A DNA stretch of 5,809 bases from DATFKA01 sp042095835 (GCA_042095835.1 JBELML010000216.1:1-5809); one strand, 5' to 3'. Positions 1 to 5,687 are shown, numbered from the stretch's first letter. Numbers and translations: made by a program. The notes: a model not told the origin generated them from the letters alone.

Positions 1-158
1 GCAAAGATTTTTTCCTGCCCTTCTACGATTGGAAAGTATCGATATCCGTAATCAAGATCAACGACTACGGTATCCTCTTCGCAACTTAGGATTAGAAAAC
101 TGCTGCTCAGCAGAAGGCATAAGGTAAAATAGAAACGGGCTTTGGTGCTACTATTCAT
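1..158 (-). CDS. Putative lipoprotein, N-terminal 52 residues (truncated by window edge)
   Basis: The reverse strand encodes MNSSTKARFYFTLCLLLSS... and runs open to the window edge, so only the N-terminus is seen. A short positively charged start, a hydrophobic core (about residues 9-25) and the lipobox LILSC with the acylated Cys at residue 26 make this a lipoprotein exported by Sec and processed by signal peptidase II. The acidic residues just after the Cys (CEED) are followed by DYGYRYFPIVEG; a 'YFP...G' opening of this kind is, as I recall, frequent in uncharacterised Bacteroidota lipoproteins, but I cannot name the family. The ATG lies 5 bp beyond the mnmA stop codon on the same strand, so the two are probably co-transcribed. 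That the protein is exported and lipidated is well supported; its function is unknown. Confidence 0.75.
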   Translation of the reverse strand, partial: MNSSTKARFYFTLCLLLSSSFLILSCEEDTVVVDLDYGYRYFPIVEGQEKIF

Positions 159-163
159 ATCTA

Positions 164-1306
164 TTAAATTCCTGGAGCGGCTTTCTCTAATTCTACGGCC
201 TTTTTTGAAGATAAGGAGGAATGGATGATACCTCCACCTATCACATCATCTCCCTCGTAGAATACCGCAGATTGCCCAGGTGCAACCCCAGCGACATTAG
301 CAAAGAATTCTACCTCTACCTTATCTCCTGCATTGCGCAATTGGCTCATGGTACCTTTATCCTTGTACCTGACTTTGGTCAACACGTCAATATCTTCAGG
401 GAAGGTTTCATACTTCATAGAGTTGGGTTGGTAGACCCTCATGCCATTACGCAAGAGTTCATCAACCGTACCTAAGACTACCTCATTGGTTTCGGGGCGA
501 ATTTCGGTTACAAACATCGGTTGCCCGAAAGCTATACCGAGCCCCCTGCGCTGTCCGATCGTAAAGAAGGGATATCCGATATGTTTACCGATTACTTTCC
601 CATTTTTATCAATAAAATGGCCTCCTGCTACACTTTCTTCTAGATCAGGAACGCGCCTGCGTAAAAAGTTGCGATAATCGTTATCTGGTACAAAACAGAT
701 CTCGTAGCTCTCCCCTTTTTTAGACAATTCCTTATAGCCCGCATCAAAAGCAATTTGACGCACTTCAGGCTTGGTCAGATGACCTAATGGGAAGCGTGAT
801 CTGCCTAGCGCCTCTTGGGTGAGTCCCCATAATACATAAGATTGATCCTTGTGTGCATCTGCACTCTTTTGGATAAATCTGCGGCCATTCTCCCCTTCCT
901 TAATCTTGGCGTAATGACCGGTAGCTATGAATTCACAATCTAGAGAGTCTGCACGTTTTAGCAGCGCACTCCATTTGATATGTGTATTACAAAGGACGCA
1001 TGGATTGGGGGTACGACCAGCGATGTATTCTTCTACAAAATTATCGATCACGTAGTCGCCAAACTCATCGCGAATATCTATAATAAAGTGGTGAAATCCC
1101 ATATGGACTGCCACCTGACGAGCATCGTTGATGGAGTCAAGACTACAGCAGCCCGTCTCCTTTTTTGACCCACCCGAGTTGGCATAATCCCAAGTCTTCA
1201 TGGTGATGCCTACCACCTCATAACCTTCATCATGTAGCATCATCGCGGTAACGGTACTATCAATACCGCCACTCATGGCTACTAAAACTCTTCCGTGCTT
1301 ACTCAT
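164..1306 (-). CDS. mnmA: tRNA-specific 2-thiouridylase MnmA
   Basis: MnmA (380 residues, normal family length) is the cytoplasmic enzyme that activates U34 of the Lys, Glu and Gln tRNAs with ATP and replaces the C2 oxygen with sulfur passed on as a persulfide. The ATP-binding PP-loop is MSGGIDSTV at residues 11-19. The catalytic pair is Cys103 in NPCVLCN (101-107) and Cys204 in YEICFV (201-206), matching Cys102 and Cys199 of E. coli. Other family blocks are ATGHYA (128-133), KDQSYVLW (153-160), GQRRGLGI (251-258) and, in the C-terminal beta-barrel, VAPGQSAVFY (341-350). A CC pair at 53-54 (TGCCSLDSINDA) follows the PP-loop domain's first half. The ATG at 1306 gives the expected start about 10 residues before the PP-loop. 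A TAnnTTTG promoter match lies 22 bp upstream. It leads a probable two-gene operon with the lipoprotein 5 bp downstream. No damage is seen. Confidence 0.98.
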   Translation of the reverse strand: MSKHGRVLVAMSGGIDSTVTAMMLHDEGYEVVGITMKTWDYANSGGSKKETGCCSLDSINDARQVAVHMGFHHFIIDIRDEFGDYVIDNFVEEYIAGRTPNPCVLCNTHIKWSALLKRADSLDCEFIATGHYAKIKEGENGRRFIQKSADAHKDQSYVLWGLTQEALGRSRFPLGHLTKPEVRQIAFDAGYKELSKKGESYEICFVPDNDYRNFLRRRVPDLEESVAGGHFIDKNGKVIGKHIGYPFFTIGQRRGLGIAFGQPMFVTEIRPETNEVVLGTVDELLRNGMRVYQPNSMKYETFPEDIDVLTKVRYKDKGTMSQLRNAGDKVEVEFFANVAGVAPGQSAVFYEGDDVIGGGIIHSSLSSKKAVELEKAAPGI

Positions 1307-1328
1307 CTCTTGATTTAAATTTATACCA

Positions 1329-1361
1329 CAAAATTACAAAATTCGCCTACTATTAGTTCAA
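1329..1361 (-). promoter_or_regulatory. Candidate Bacteroidota promoter for mnmA
   Basis: On the reverse strand TAATTTTG (1329-1336) is an exact match to the Bacteroidota -7 element TAnnTTTG. A TTG (1359-1361) lies 22 bp further upstream, slightly long for the -33 element. The predicted transcript would start near 1322, giving a leader of about 16 nt. This rests on consensus matching alone in an AT-rich spacer. Confidence 0.5.
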
Positions 1362-1441
1362 TAAAAGTCATCAACTGTGGAATTAGCTTTAGGATTTGAA
1401 GAATAATGGACAATTAAATGAATCCAAGCGGGGTTTTATCC

Positions 1442-1472
1442 TTGTATTTCGCTCTTGCATCGGTTATATTTG
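1442..1472 (+). promoter_or_regulatory. Candidate Bacteroidota promoter for the rlpA-like gene
   Basis: TTG (1442-1444), a 20-bp spacer and TATATTTG (1465-1472) fit the TTTG / TAnnTTTG arrangement of the Bacteroidota housekeeping sigma factor. It is the best two-box promoter match in the window. Transcription would begin near 1479, about 42 nt before the ATG at 1521, which argues against the longer open frame starting at 1455. Together with the mnmA promoter it makes 1307-1520 a divergent control region; I saw no operator-like palindrome in it. Confidence 0.55.
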
Positions 1473-1520
1473 AAAATTGCTCCCAGGCTTGGGAATTTCG
1501 ATACTGATAAATCACATTCT

Positions 1521-2209
1521 ATGCAAAAGAACATTCTAATTCTATTGAGCCTTTGTCTATTTTTCACTGTGCCTTTACTTGGGCAAGAATTTGGAAAAGC
1601 CTCCTACTATGGCAATCAATACCAAGGAAGTAAAACCGCCTCTGGTGAGTTGTACGATGCCAATAAATTCACTGCNNNNNNNNNNNNNNNNNNNNNNNNN
1701 NNNNNNNNNNNNNNNNNNNNNNNNNNNNNNNNNNNNNNNNNNNNNNNNNNNNNNNNNNNNNNNNNNNNNNNNNNNCCACACCAAGTAGCATTACTACCGC
1801 TCCAATCAATCCAGCAAGCAGTCCTTCAACTGCAACGGATGCCCGCAATAGTCTACCAGTCACACAGAACAATACCAACACCTATCAAGGTCGTTTGCTT
1901 AAAAAGCCCTACGCCAAGTATGGTCTTTACGAATTCAAAATTTTGAATGTCAATAAAGCTGGTTTTGGTGTGCAAATTGCCTCCCTAAGTTCTTATGAAA
2001 ATGCCATGAAGCAGCTGACGCAGTTACAAACAAAAAACATCAACAATGCCCTCATCAGCATTGAACCCAAGCAGTTTGGTGGTATGTCTTTCAAGGTAAT
2101 TGTTGGTCCCTATACCAATAGAAATGAAGCGAAGCGGCAGGCTTCAAGAATCAATCGTCAGCTGAAAGTGAAAGGCTTCGTAGTAGACCTGAGTACAATT
2201 GAGTACTAG
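1521..2209 (+). CDS. rlpA: RlpA-like septal/envelope protein: DPBB domain (mostly lost in gap) plus C-terminal SPOR domain
   Basis: RlpA-family proteins are exported, bind denuded peptidoglycan glycans through SPOR, and in some species cleave them through a double-psi beta-barrel (DPBB) lytic transglycosylase domain. Here residues 1-22 are a signal peptide (cleavage probably just before or after GQ), followed by FGKASYYGNQYQGSKTASGELYDANKFTA, the classic start of the RlpA DPBB. Glu43 and Asp46 fit the conserved acidic catalytic residues; the partner His, expected near residue 54 (TAAH), falls in the 100-N gap. After the gap the frame resumes at 1778 with a Thr/Ser/Pro/Asn-rich linker of roughly 40 residues, then a SPOR domain of about 80 residues (GFGVQIASLSSYENAM ... 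FKVIVGPYTNRNEA ... KGFVVDL) up to TAG at 2207-2209. The two halves are in different frames across the 100 N, as expected if the gap length is a placeholder. ATG 1521 was chosen because it gives the signal peptide. Confidence 0.85.
1676..1775. other. Assembly gap, exactly 100 N (placeholder length)
   Basis: One uninterrupted run of 100 N lies inside the rlpA-like gene, the usual placeholder for a gap of unknown size. The codon before it is GCN (Ala whatever the base) and the frame after it has codons starting at 1778. For one intact gene the missing length must leave remainder 2 on division by 3, whereas 100 leaves remainder 1. The rest of a DPBB domain would need on the order of 60 or more residues, so the true gap is probably about 200 bp or longer. 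Confidence 0.95.
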
Positions 2210-2210
2210 G

Positions 2211-2265
2211 GTGTGGGTATGTGTCAAGTGCTATGTGTTATGTGTTATGTGTTATGTGTTATGTT
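2211..2265 (+). repeat. Heptamer tandem array A, unit TATGTGT
   Basis: Four perfect consecutive copies of TATGTGT span 2232-2259, followed by a partial copy (TATGTT). In the same 7-bp phase a further TATGTGT sits at 2218-2224, separated by the diverged unit CAAGTGC (2225-2231) and preceded by GTGTGGG (2211-2217). The array begins within 2 bp of the rlpA-like stop codon, so it would be the start of that gene's 3' untranslated region. A 7-bp period is not a coding period. Heptamer arrays like this are known as short tandemly repeated repetitive sequences in cyanobacteria; the link here is by analogy only. Confidence 0.85.
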
Positions 2266-2303
2266 AAGGAGGCCCGATGCTTCAGCAGCCTTGGTCGAAT
2301 TAA

Positions 2304-2373
2304 CCTGACATTTGACACCTGACACATTTCACCTGACACCTGACACTTGACACTTGTCCCCTGACACCTGCCC
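2304..2373 (-). repeat. Heptamer tandem array B, unit CCTGACA (TGTCAGG on the reverse strand)
   Basis: Ten consecutive 7-bp units fill these 70 bp without a break. On the plus strand they are CCTGACA (five copies, at 2304, 2318, 2332, 2339 and 2360), TTTGACA (2311), CATTTCA (2325), CTTGACA (2346), CTTGTCC (2353) and CCTGCCC (2367). The last unit ends at 2373 and the TAG stop of the cohesin gene (reverse strand) begins at 2374, so the array starts exactly at that stop codon. Reading out of the gene the consensus is TGTCAGG. The mixture of perfect and diverged units suggests expansion followed by point mutation. Confidence 0.88.
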
Positions 2374-2877
2374 CTACTGCACAGTTAACTTTCCTTTTTT
2401 GGTATTGATGCCCATCACTTGTTCTGCATAATTTACTGCTTCGAAGGGAGTTGGTTTGGGAGAAAAACCTATTTCTGTCTGTGTACCTGCTGGTGCTAAG
2501 ACCTCGAAACAAATGGAGAAAATATCTTCTCCTTCTGCCTTGGTGATGCCTTTTAAATCATTATCAATCCACACTACGGTTAGCTTTCCTTCATCTACAC
2601 TTTGTAGACCAAAATTATTGGGACCTAGATAGGGAATCTTTTCATCTGAGATTTCAATATACTTCAGTTTTGTAGGGTCGAAACTTATACTATACTGCAT
2701 GGAGAGCATACTCTGAAAATTGAAGACCGAAATGGGTAGGCAAACCGTCTCACCTGCTTTGACTTTTTCGTCTGGAAAACTAAGACCGATAGCCGCCTGG
2801 GCTTTTACACCTATTGATGCACCAATAAAAAGAAATACTACTGCAATTCTGGTCAATGTTTGGGATAGTCTATTCAT
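2374..2877 (-). CDS. Secreted single-module cohesin-domain protein
   Basis: This 167-residue protein has a signal peptide (residues 1 to about 26, hydrophobic core IAVVFLFIGASIG, cleavage near VKA/QA) and otherwise consists of one cohesin-like module. Hallmarks in order are VKAGETVCLPISVFNF (39-54), MQYSISFDPTKLKYIEI (60-76), GKLTVVWID (97-105) and EDIFSICFEVLAP (117-129), the usual strand order of type I-like cohesins ('G..v.vPv.v.n', 'f.l.yDp..L', 'G.l...w.d', 'lf.l.F.v'). Cys46 and Cys123 lie on two core strands and could pair as a disulfide. Cohesins classically bind dockerins in cellulosomes; in Bacteroidota such modules usually sit in larger surface proteins with unknown partners. Here there is no dockerin, enzyme domain, lipobox or type IX secretion tail, so it should be a soluble periplasmic or secreted binding module. 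The family call is strong; ligand and role are unknown. Confidence 0.8.
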   Translation of the reverse strand: MNRLSQTLTRIAVVFLFIGASIGVKAQAAIGLSFPDEKVKAGETVCLPISVFNFQSMLSMQYSISFDPTKLKYIEISDEKIPYLGPNNFGLQSVDEGKLTVVWIDNDLKGITKAEGEDIFSICFEVLAPAGTQTEIGFSPKPTPFEAVNYAEQVMGINTKKGKLTVQ

Positions 2878-2936
2878 GGATATTTTGATTAATAAAATAC
2901 AAAGGAGAAAGCCATAAGGCGAACTCTAAGCAAACA

Positions 2937-2944
2937 CAAATGTA
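2937..2944 (-). promoter_or_regulatory. Candidate -7 element for the cohesin gene
   Basis: TACATTTG on the reverse strand exactly matches TAnnTTTG and lies 59 bp before the ATG at 2877, implying a leader of about 50 nt. No good TTG is found about 20 bp further upstream, so support comes from the -7 box alone. It also suggests the cohesin gene can be transcribed separately from the transporter gene 112 bp upstream. Confidence 0.35.
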
Positions 2945-2989
2945 AAACATTTCGACCTTCCACACTCTAAAGGGAATGTTAAGTTGTGA

Positions 2990-3754
2990 CTAGGTTCCAA
3001 AAATCAGTTTTAGTGCTATCAGAAAAGTCATGATAATAATGAAGTAGCGGAAATTCTTTTCGTTGATGCGCTTGATAATAACGACTCCCAACCATACCCC
3101 AAGCGCAATAGCAGGTATCCCTAATAGATCGAGCGAAAAAGTATCCCAGCTGATCGTCTTCCAAACAAATATATGGAAGGGCCATTTAAAAATATTGATC
3201 AAAGCAAAAAACCATGCCCCTGTACCGATAAATTCGTTCTTACTTATCCTGGTACTCAAGAGATAGACCGCCATAACTGGGCCAGCAGCATTGCCAATCA
3301 TTGTACTAAAGCCTCCCAAGGCTCCAAAAACCGATGCAAACCACCAGGAAGTGGTCACCCTGGCCGGTAGCTCCTTCCATTCCAAAAAGATCATCAAACC
3401 CAGGCCAATCACGATTAAAATGCCCATTAGCACCTTAAAAGTTTCATCATTGATCAAAGCCCCTACCCATACCCCCAAGAGTACACCCACCATAGCGGAG
3501 GGCAATAATTTAATGATGTATTGCCAATTAGAGTGTCGATTGTAATAGGCTATCGCAAAGAGATCGGCAAAAGTGAGCAAGGGCAACATAATACCAGCCG
3601 AAGCTTTCCCACCGAATACGGAGGCGAGAATAGGTACTGCCAACATACCCATACCTTTGACACCCGCTTTGGCCATGCCAATCGAAGCAGCACATAAAGC
3701 AAATAATAAGATTTCTCTGGAAGCCAGATTGGAAGCTAATTCGAACCAATTCAT
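2990..3754 (-). CDS. TSUP (TauE/SafE) family membrane transporter, putative sulfite/organosulfonate exporter
   Basis: The 254-residue product is almost wholly hydrophobic, with about eight predicted membrane segments (roughly residues 13-33, 36-58, 76-100, 103-122, 133-165 in two spans, 176-197, 205-227 and 234-252), which fits the small TSUP family. The family's duplicated Gly-rich motif is visible in both halves: GMAKAGVKGMGMLAVPIL near residue 26 and GGFSTMIGNAAGPVMAVYLL near residue 146. TSUP members move sulfite, sulfoacetate or other sulfur-containing or carbon compounds out of or into the cell; the substrate cannot be read from sequence. The ATG at 3754 is preferred to an in-frame TTG two codons upstream (3760); a TGA blocks further extension. 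It is divergent from the OmpA-like gene. No sulfur-metabolism enzyme lies beside it apart from mnmA, which is more than 1.6 kb away and probably unrelated. Confidence 0.9.
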   Translation of the reverse strand: MNWFELASNLASREILLFALCAASIGMAKAGVKGMGMLAVPILASVFGGKASAGIMLPLLTFADLFAIAYYNRHSNWQYIIKLLPSAMVGVLLGVWVGALINDETFKVLMGILIVIGLGLMIFLEWKELPARVTTSWWFASVFGALGGFSTMIGNAAGPVMAVYLLSTRISKNEFIGTGAWFFALINIFKWPFHIFVWKTISWDTFSLDLLGIPAIALGVWLGVVIIKRINEKNFRYFIIIMTFLIALKLIFGT

Positions 3755-3757
3755 ATC

Positions 3758-3765
3758 CAAATGTA
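3758..3765 (-). promoter_or_regulatory. Possible -7 element placed for a leaderless transporter mRNA
   Basis: TACATTTG on the reverse strand matches TAnnTTTG exactly and ends only 3 nt before the ATG at 3754, so a transcript started from it would begin at or next to the start codon. No TTG at the usual distance upstream is seen. It may be chance in AT-rich DNA. Confidence 0.25.
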
Positions 3766-3807
3766 CTCACTAAGCACAAAGTCTGAAGGGTATATCATAA
3801 AAAATAT

Positions 3808-3815
3808 TATTTTTG
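3808..3815 (+). promoter_or_regulatory. Candidate -7 element for the OmpA-family lipoprotein gene
   Basis: TATTTTTG matches TAnnTTTG. Transcription would start near 3822, about 55 nt before the ATG at 3877. That excludes an upstream in-frame ATG at 3817, which would lie at or before the transcript start. The -33 box is weak (CTG at 3783-3785, 22 bp away). Confidence 0.4.
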
Positions 3816-3876
3816 GATGGAGTGGGTTTCTAGCTATTCTTTATTAGCTTGCTACCTGCTCTTAAATCAATTTCAG

Positions 3877-4860
3877 ATGAGAAGTAATATTGTATTGCCT
3901 TTTTTAGCCATTTTGTTGCTGGCCAACTGTGTACCGCAGCAAAAATTTCTAGACCTAGAAAGAGAAAAAAATTCCCTCGAACAAGAGGTCGCCGAACTAG
4001 ACTCCATCTCAAATAGCCGAGAAAGAAGTGGTAACGATCTAATCGAGATGAATTCAGAGCTGGCTAGAGCCTACCGCGAGATTGAAGGTCTTAGGTCCAC
4101 CAATATTGGTTTGAACCAAAGTTATCAAGAACTCCTGATGCGGTATAGCAACCTCGTCAACCAGAACAGCGATATTGTCAACTCTTCGGGAGATCGTCAA
4201 TACAATCTTCAACAAGAACTGACTACACAGCGACAAGAGTTGGCTGATCGGGAATTTCGACTCAATCAAATGGAAAGAGAAATACAGAGTCGCGAAAATC
4301 GTTTGCGCAATTTAGAGCAAACCTATACCAATGATGTAGCAAGCCGAGACCAACGAATACTAGAGTTACAAAATGAAATTTTCAGAAGAGATCAGCAGCT
4401 ACAACAATTGAAGTTTAACTTCGATAGTGGCCCGCAAACGAATAATATCCAGGGCCTCACGGTCACTCAAAAAGAAGGAAAAATTTACCTTACCCTAAGT
4501 GATAATCTACTCTTTAATTCTGGAAGTTCTTTCTTGGGAAGCAGTGGAAGACAAGCCATCCGTTCGATAGTAAATCAATTACAGAATGATAAAGATGTTG
4601 ATATTAGTATAGAGGGCCATACCGATAATCAAGGAGACCCCAGAACCAACTGGAAGCTAAGCGTAGACCGTGCCTATTCTGTGGCACAAACTATGCTTGA
4701 TTTAGGTATTGATCCTAGTCGGATCACCGTTTCAGGGAAAGGTCAGTACGCTCCAAAAGCCAATAATAGCACTGAATCAGGTCGCGGTCAGAATCGAAGA
4801 ACAGAAATTATCCTAATACCTAAATCTGAAAACATCAACAACCTATTATATCGACAATAA
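3877..4860 (+). CDS. OmpA-family peptidoglycan-binding lipoprotein with long coiled coil
   Basis: The 327-residue product begins with a short signal peptide, MRSNIVLPFLAILLLANC, with the acylated Cys at residue 18; Asn at -1 of the lipobox is unusual but the rest is typical. Residues about 24-180 are rich in Glu, Gln, Arg and Leu with heptad character (for example LDLEREKNSLEQEVAELDS and QQELTTQRQELADREFRL), predicting a long coiled coil. Residues about 192-315 form an OmpA C-terminal domain: LLFNSGSSFL (211-220), IEGHTDNQGDP (245-255), LSVDRAYSV (261-269), GIDPSRITVSGKG (277-289) and GQNRRTEIIL (304-313). Asp250 and Arg307/308 fit the residues that hold the diaminopimelate of the peptide stem. 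It probably tethers the outer membrane to peptidoglycan, with the coil as spacer. ATG 3877 was chosen over 3817 because it starts the signal peptide directly and lies downstream of the promoter match. Confidence 0.9.
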   Translation: MRSNIVLPFLAILLLANCVPQQKFLDLEREKNSLEQEVAELDSISNSRERSGNDLIEMNSELARAYREIEGLRSTNIGLNQSYQELLMRYSNLVNQNSDIVNSSGDRQYNLQQELTTQRQELADREFRLNQMEREIQSRENRLRNLEQTYTNDVASRDQRILELQNEIFRRDQQLQQLKFNFDSGPQTNNIQGLTVTQKEGKIYLTLSDNLLFNSGSSFLGSSGRQAIRSIVNQLQNDKDVDISIEGHTDNQGDPRTNWKLSVDRAYSVAQTMLDLGIDPSRITVSGKGQYAPKANNSTESGRGQNRRTEIILIPKSENINNLLYRQ

Positions 4861-4864
4861 CCGA

Positions 4865-4894
4865 CTAACTGATTTGATTTTATCAGAAAGTTAG
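4865..4894 (+). other. Weak imperfect hairpin between the OmpA-like and DUF6438-like genes
   Basis: CTAACTGA and TCAGAAAGTTAG can pair as a 5-bp outer stem (CTAAC/GTTAG) plus a short inner stem (TGA/TCA) with a bulge. There is no T-tract directly after it, so it is a poor intrinsic terminator. The 50-bp spacer shows no TAnnTTTG, so the downstream gene may be co-transcribed with the OmpA-like gene. Confidence 0.25.
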
Positions 4895-4910
4895 CATCAA
4901 TTTTATATTC

Positions 4911-5630
4911 ATGAAACCTTTACCTTTTCTAATCCCAAGCCTATTGTGCTTGGCACTATTTTCTTGTAAATCTATTGAGAAAATCCCACTCGATAATGTT
5001 CCTGTACTTCTCGAAATGGAGAAAGGCCAAGGTATGGGACGGTTTCCCGTATATAATCTTAGAGTCTATGATAATCAAATTGTAGCGTATTTAGGTAAAA
5101 GGAACACGCCTAAACTGGGTACCTATATTCGAAAGTTGAGCGACAACGAATGGAAGCAGTTGCAGCAGCAAATCGAATCAACGAATATCTGGCAGTATCC
5201 TGAATTCTTTAGAAGTCGGATCCCAGATTTACCTCTGGTGAAAATCACCCAATTTGATGGAGATGTCAAGAAAACTATATCTGGAAAAGAAGGCCGGCCT
5301 GCTGCCATCATGAGTCTAGAAGCCAGTTTAGAAACCATTGCCAACCAACCCAACGGATGGGTACTCAAAGAAGCAATGGATTTTGGTTTAGCCAAAGATG
5401 AGATTCCTAACCAACTCCAAATTGAGCTTCAAAGCAAAACCTATGCTTACAATTGGGTGACCAAGTACTATAAACAAAATATGCAAATACTCGGCGCACT
5501 TCCTGAGAAAAGTAATTATTGGTTGGTTAGCTATGACCCTACCGTCACCTTTCCGAAAGAGATGCAGCAGCTTCTTGAGTATGATCCAGATGTTGTTAAA
5601 TTTTCCTTCAACAAAGAAAAAACGAAGTAA
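4911..5630 (+). CDS. DUF6438-like lipoprotein with a C-terminal subtilase-prodomain-like region
   Basis: The 239-residue product has a signal peptide with lipobox ALFSC (Cys19). Residues about 31-150 resemble DUF6438: VLLEMEKGQGMGRFPVYNLRVYDN, then AYLGKRN...GTYIRKLSDNEWKQL, IPDLPLVKIT and a closing helix before NGW. Family members normally carry a 'CFGxCPVY' signature; here the same stretch reads GMGRFPVY (41-48), so both Cys are replaced (Gly41, Phe45). Residues about 164-234 (EIPNQLQIELQ ... ILGALPEKSNYWLVSYD ... MQQLLEYDPDVVKFSFN) resemble the inhibitor-like prodomains of secreted Bacteroidota S8 proteases, but no protease domain follows. It lies 50 bp after the OmpA-like gene on the same strand and may share its transcript. 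Function is unknown. The DUF6438 match is from recalled consensus and fairly good; the prodomain resemblance is weaker. Confidence 0.8.
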   Translation: MKPLPFLIPSLLCLALFSCKSIEKIPLDNVPVLLEMEKGQGMGRFPVYNLRVYDNQIVAYLGKRNTPKLGTYIRKLSDNEWKQLQQQIESTNIWQYPEFFRSRIPDLPLVKITQFDGDVKKTISGKEGRPAAIMSLEASLETIANQPNGWVLKEAMDFGLAKDEIPNQLQIELQSKTYAYNWVTKYYKQNMQILGALPEKSNYWLVSYDPTVTFPKEMQQLLEYDPDVVKFSFNKEKTK

Positions 5631-5668
5631 CGGACAAAGAATAAGTCTCGCATTTTGATCGAGAAGGT

Positions 5669-5687
5669 TCCCGACGCAAGGTCGGGA
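5669..5687. repeat. Palindrome H1, TCCCGAC-5 nt-GTCGGGA
   Basis: A perfect 7-bp inverted repeat with the 5-nt loop GCAAG lies 39 bp after the stop codon of the last lipoprotein gene. It is followed by TAAATTTG rather than a T-tract, so it is a poor intrinsic terminator. The truncated element at 5795-5809 has the same plan, so H1 is probably one copy of a repeated palindromic element. Confidence 0.7.

Noticed and set aside
980..1168. Plus-strand open frame inside mnmA, and similar antisense frames at 221-475 and 441-677
   Set aside because: They lie opposite strongly conserved mnmA coding sequence, have no recognisable domain or start context, and are frame shadows.
1455..1946. Open frame on the plus strand starting at TTG 1455 and running through the N gap to 1946
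   Set aside because: The upstream extension has no signal peptide and overlaps the promoter match; after the gap this frame is out of phase with the linker and SPOR coding frame, which ends properly at 2209.
2304..2373. CRISPR array
   Set aside because: The repeat unit is 7 bp with no spacers and no cas genes nearby; it is a simple tandem array.
2300..2512. Reverse-strand open frame covering heptamer array B
   Set aside because: It is a shadow in another frame of the cohesin gene's 3' end; its Cys/Val/Arg-rich start is just the 7-bp repeat translated, with no start signal or domain.
3755..3760. TTG start for the TSUP transporter at 3760
   Set aside because: An ATG two codons downstream gives the same protein less two residues, and the TTG overlaps the possible -7 element.
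3817..3876. Longer start (ATG 3817) for the OmpA-like lipoprotein
   Set aside because: It would put 20 extra residues before an otherwise ideal short lipoprotein signal peptide and lies at or upstream of the predicted transcript start.
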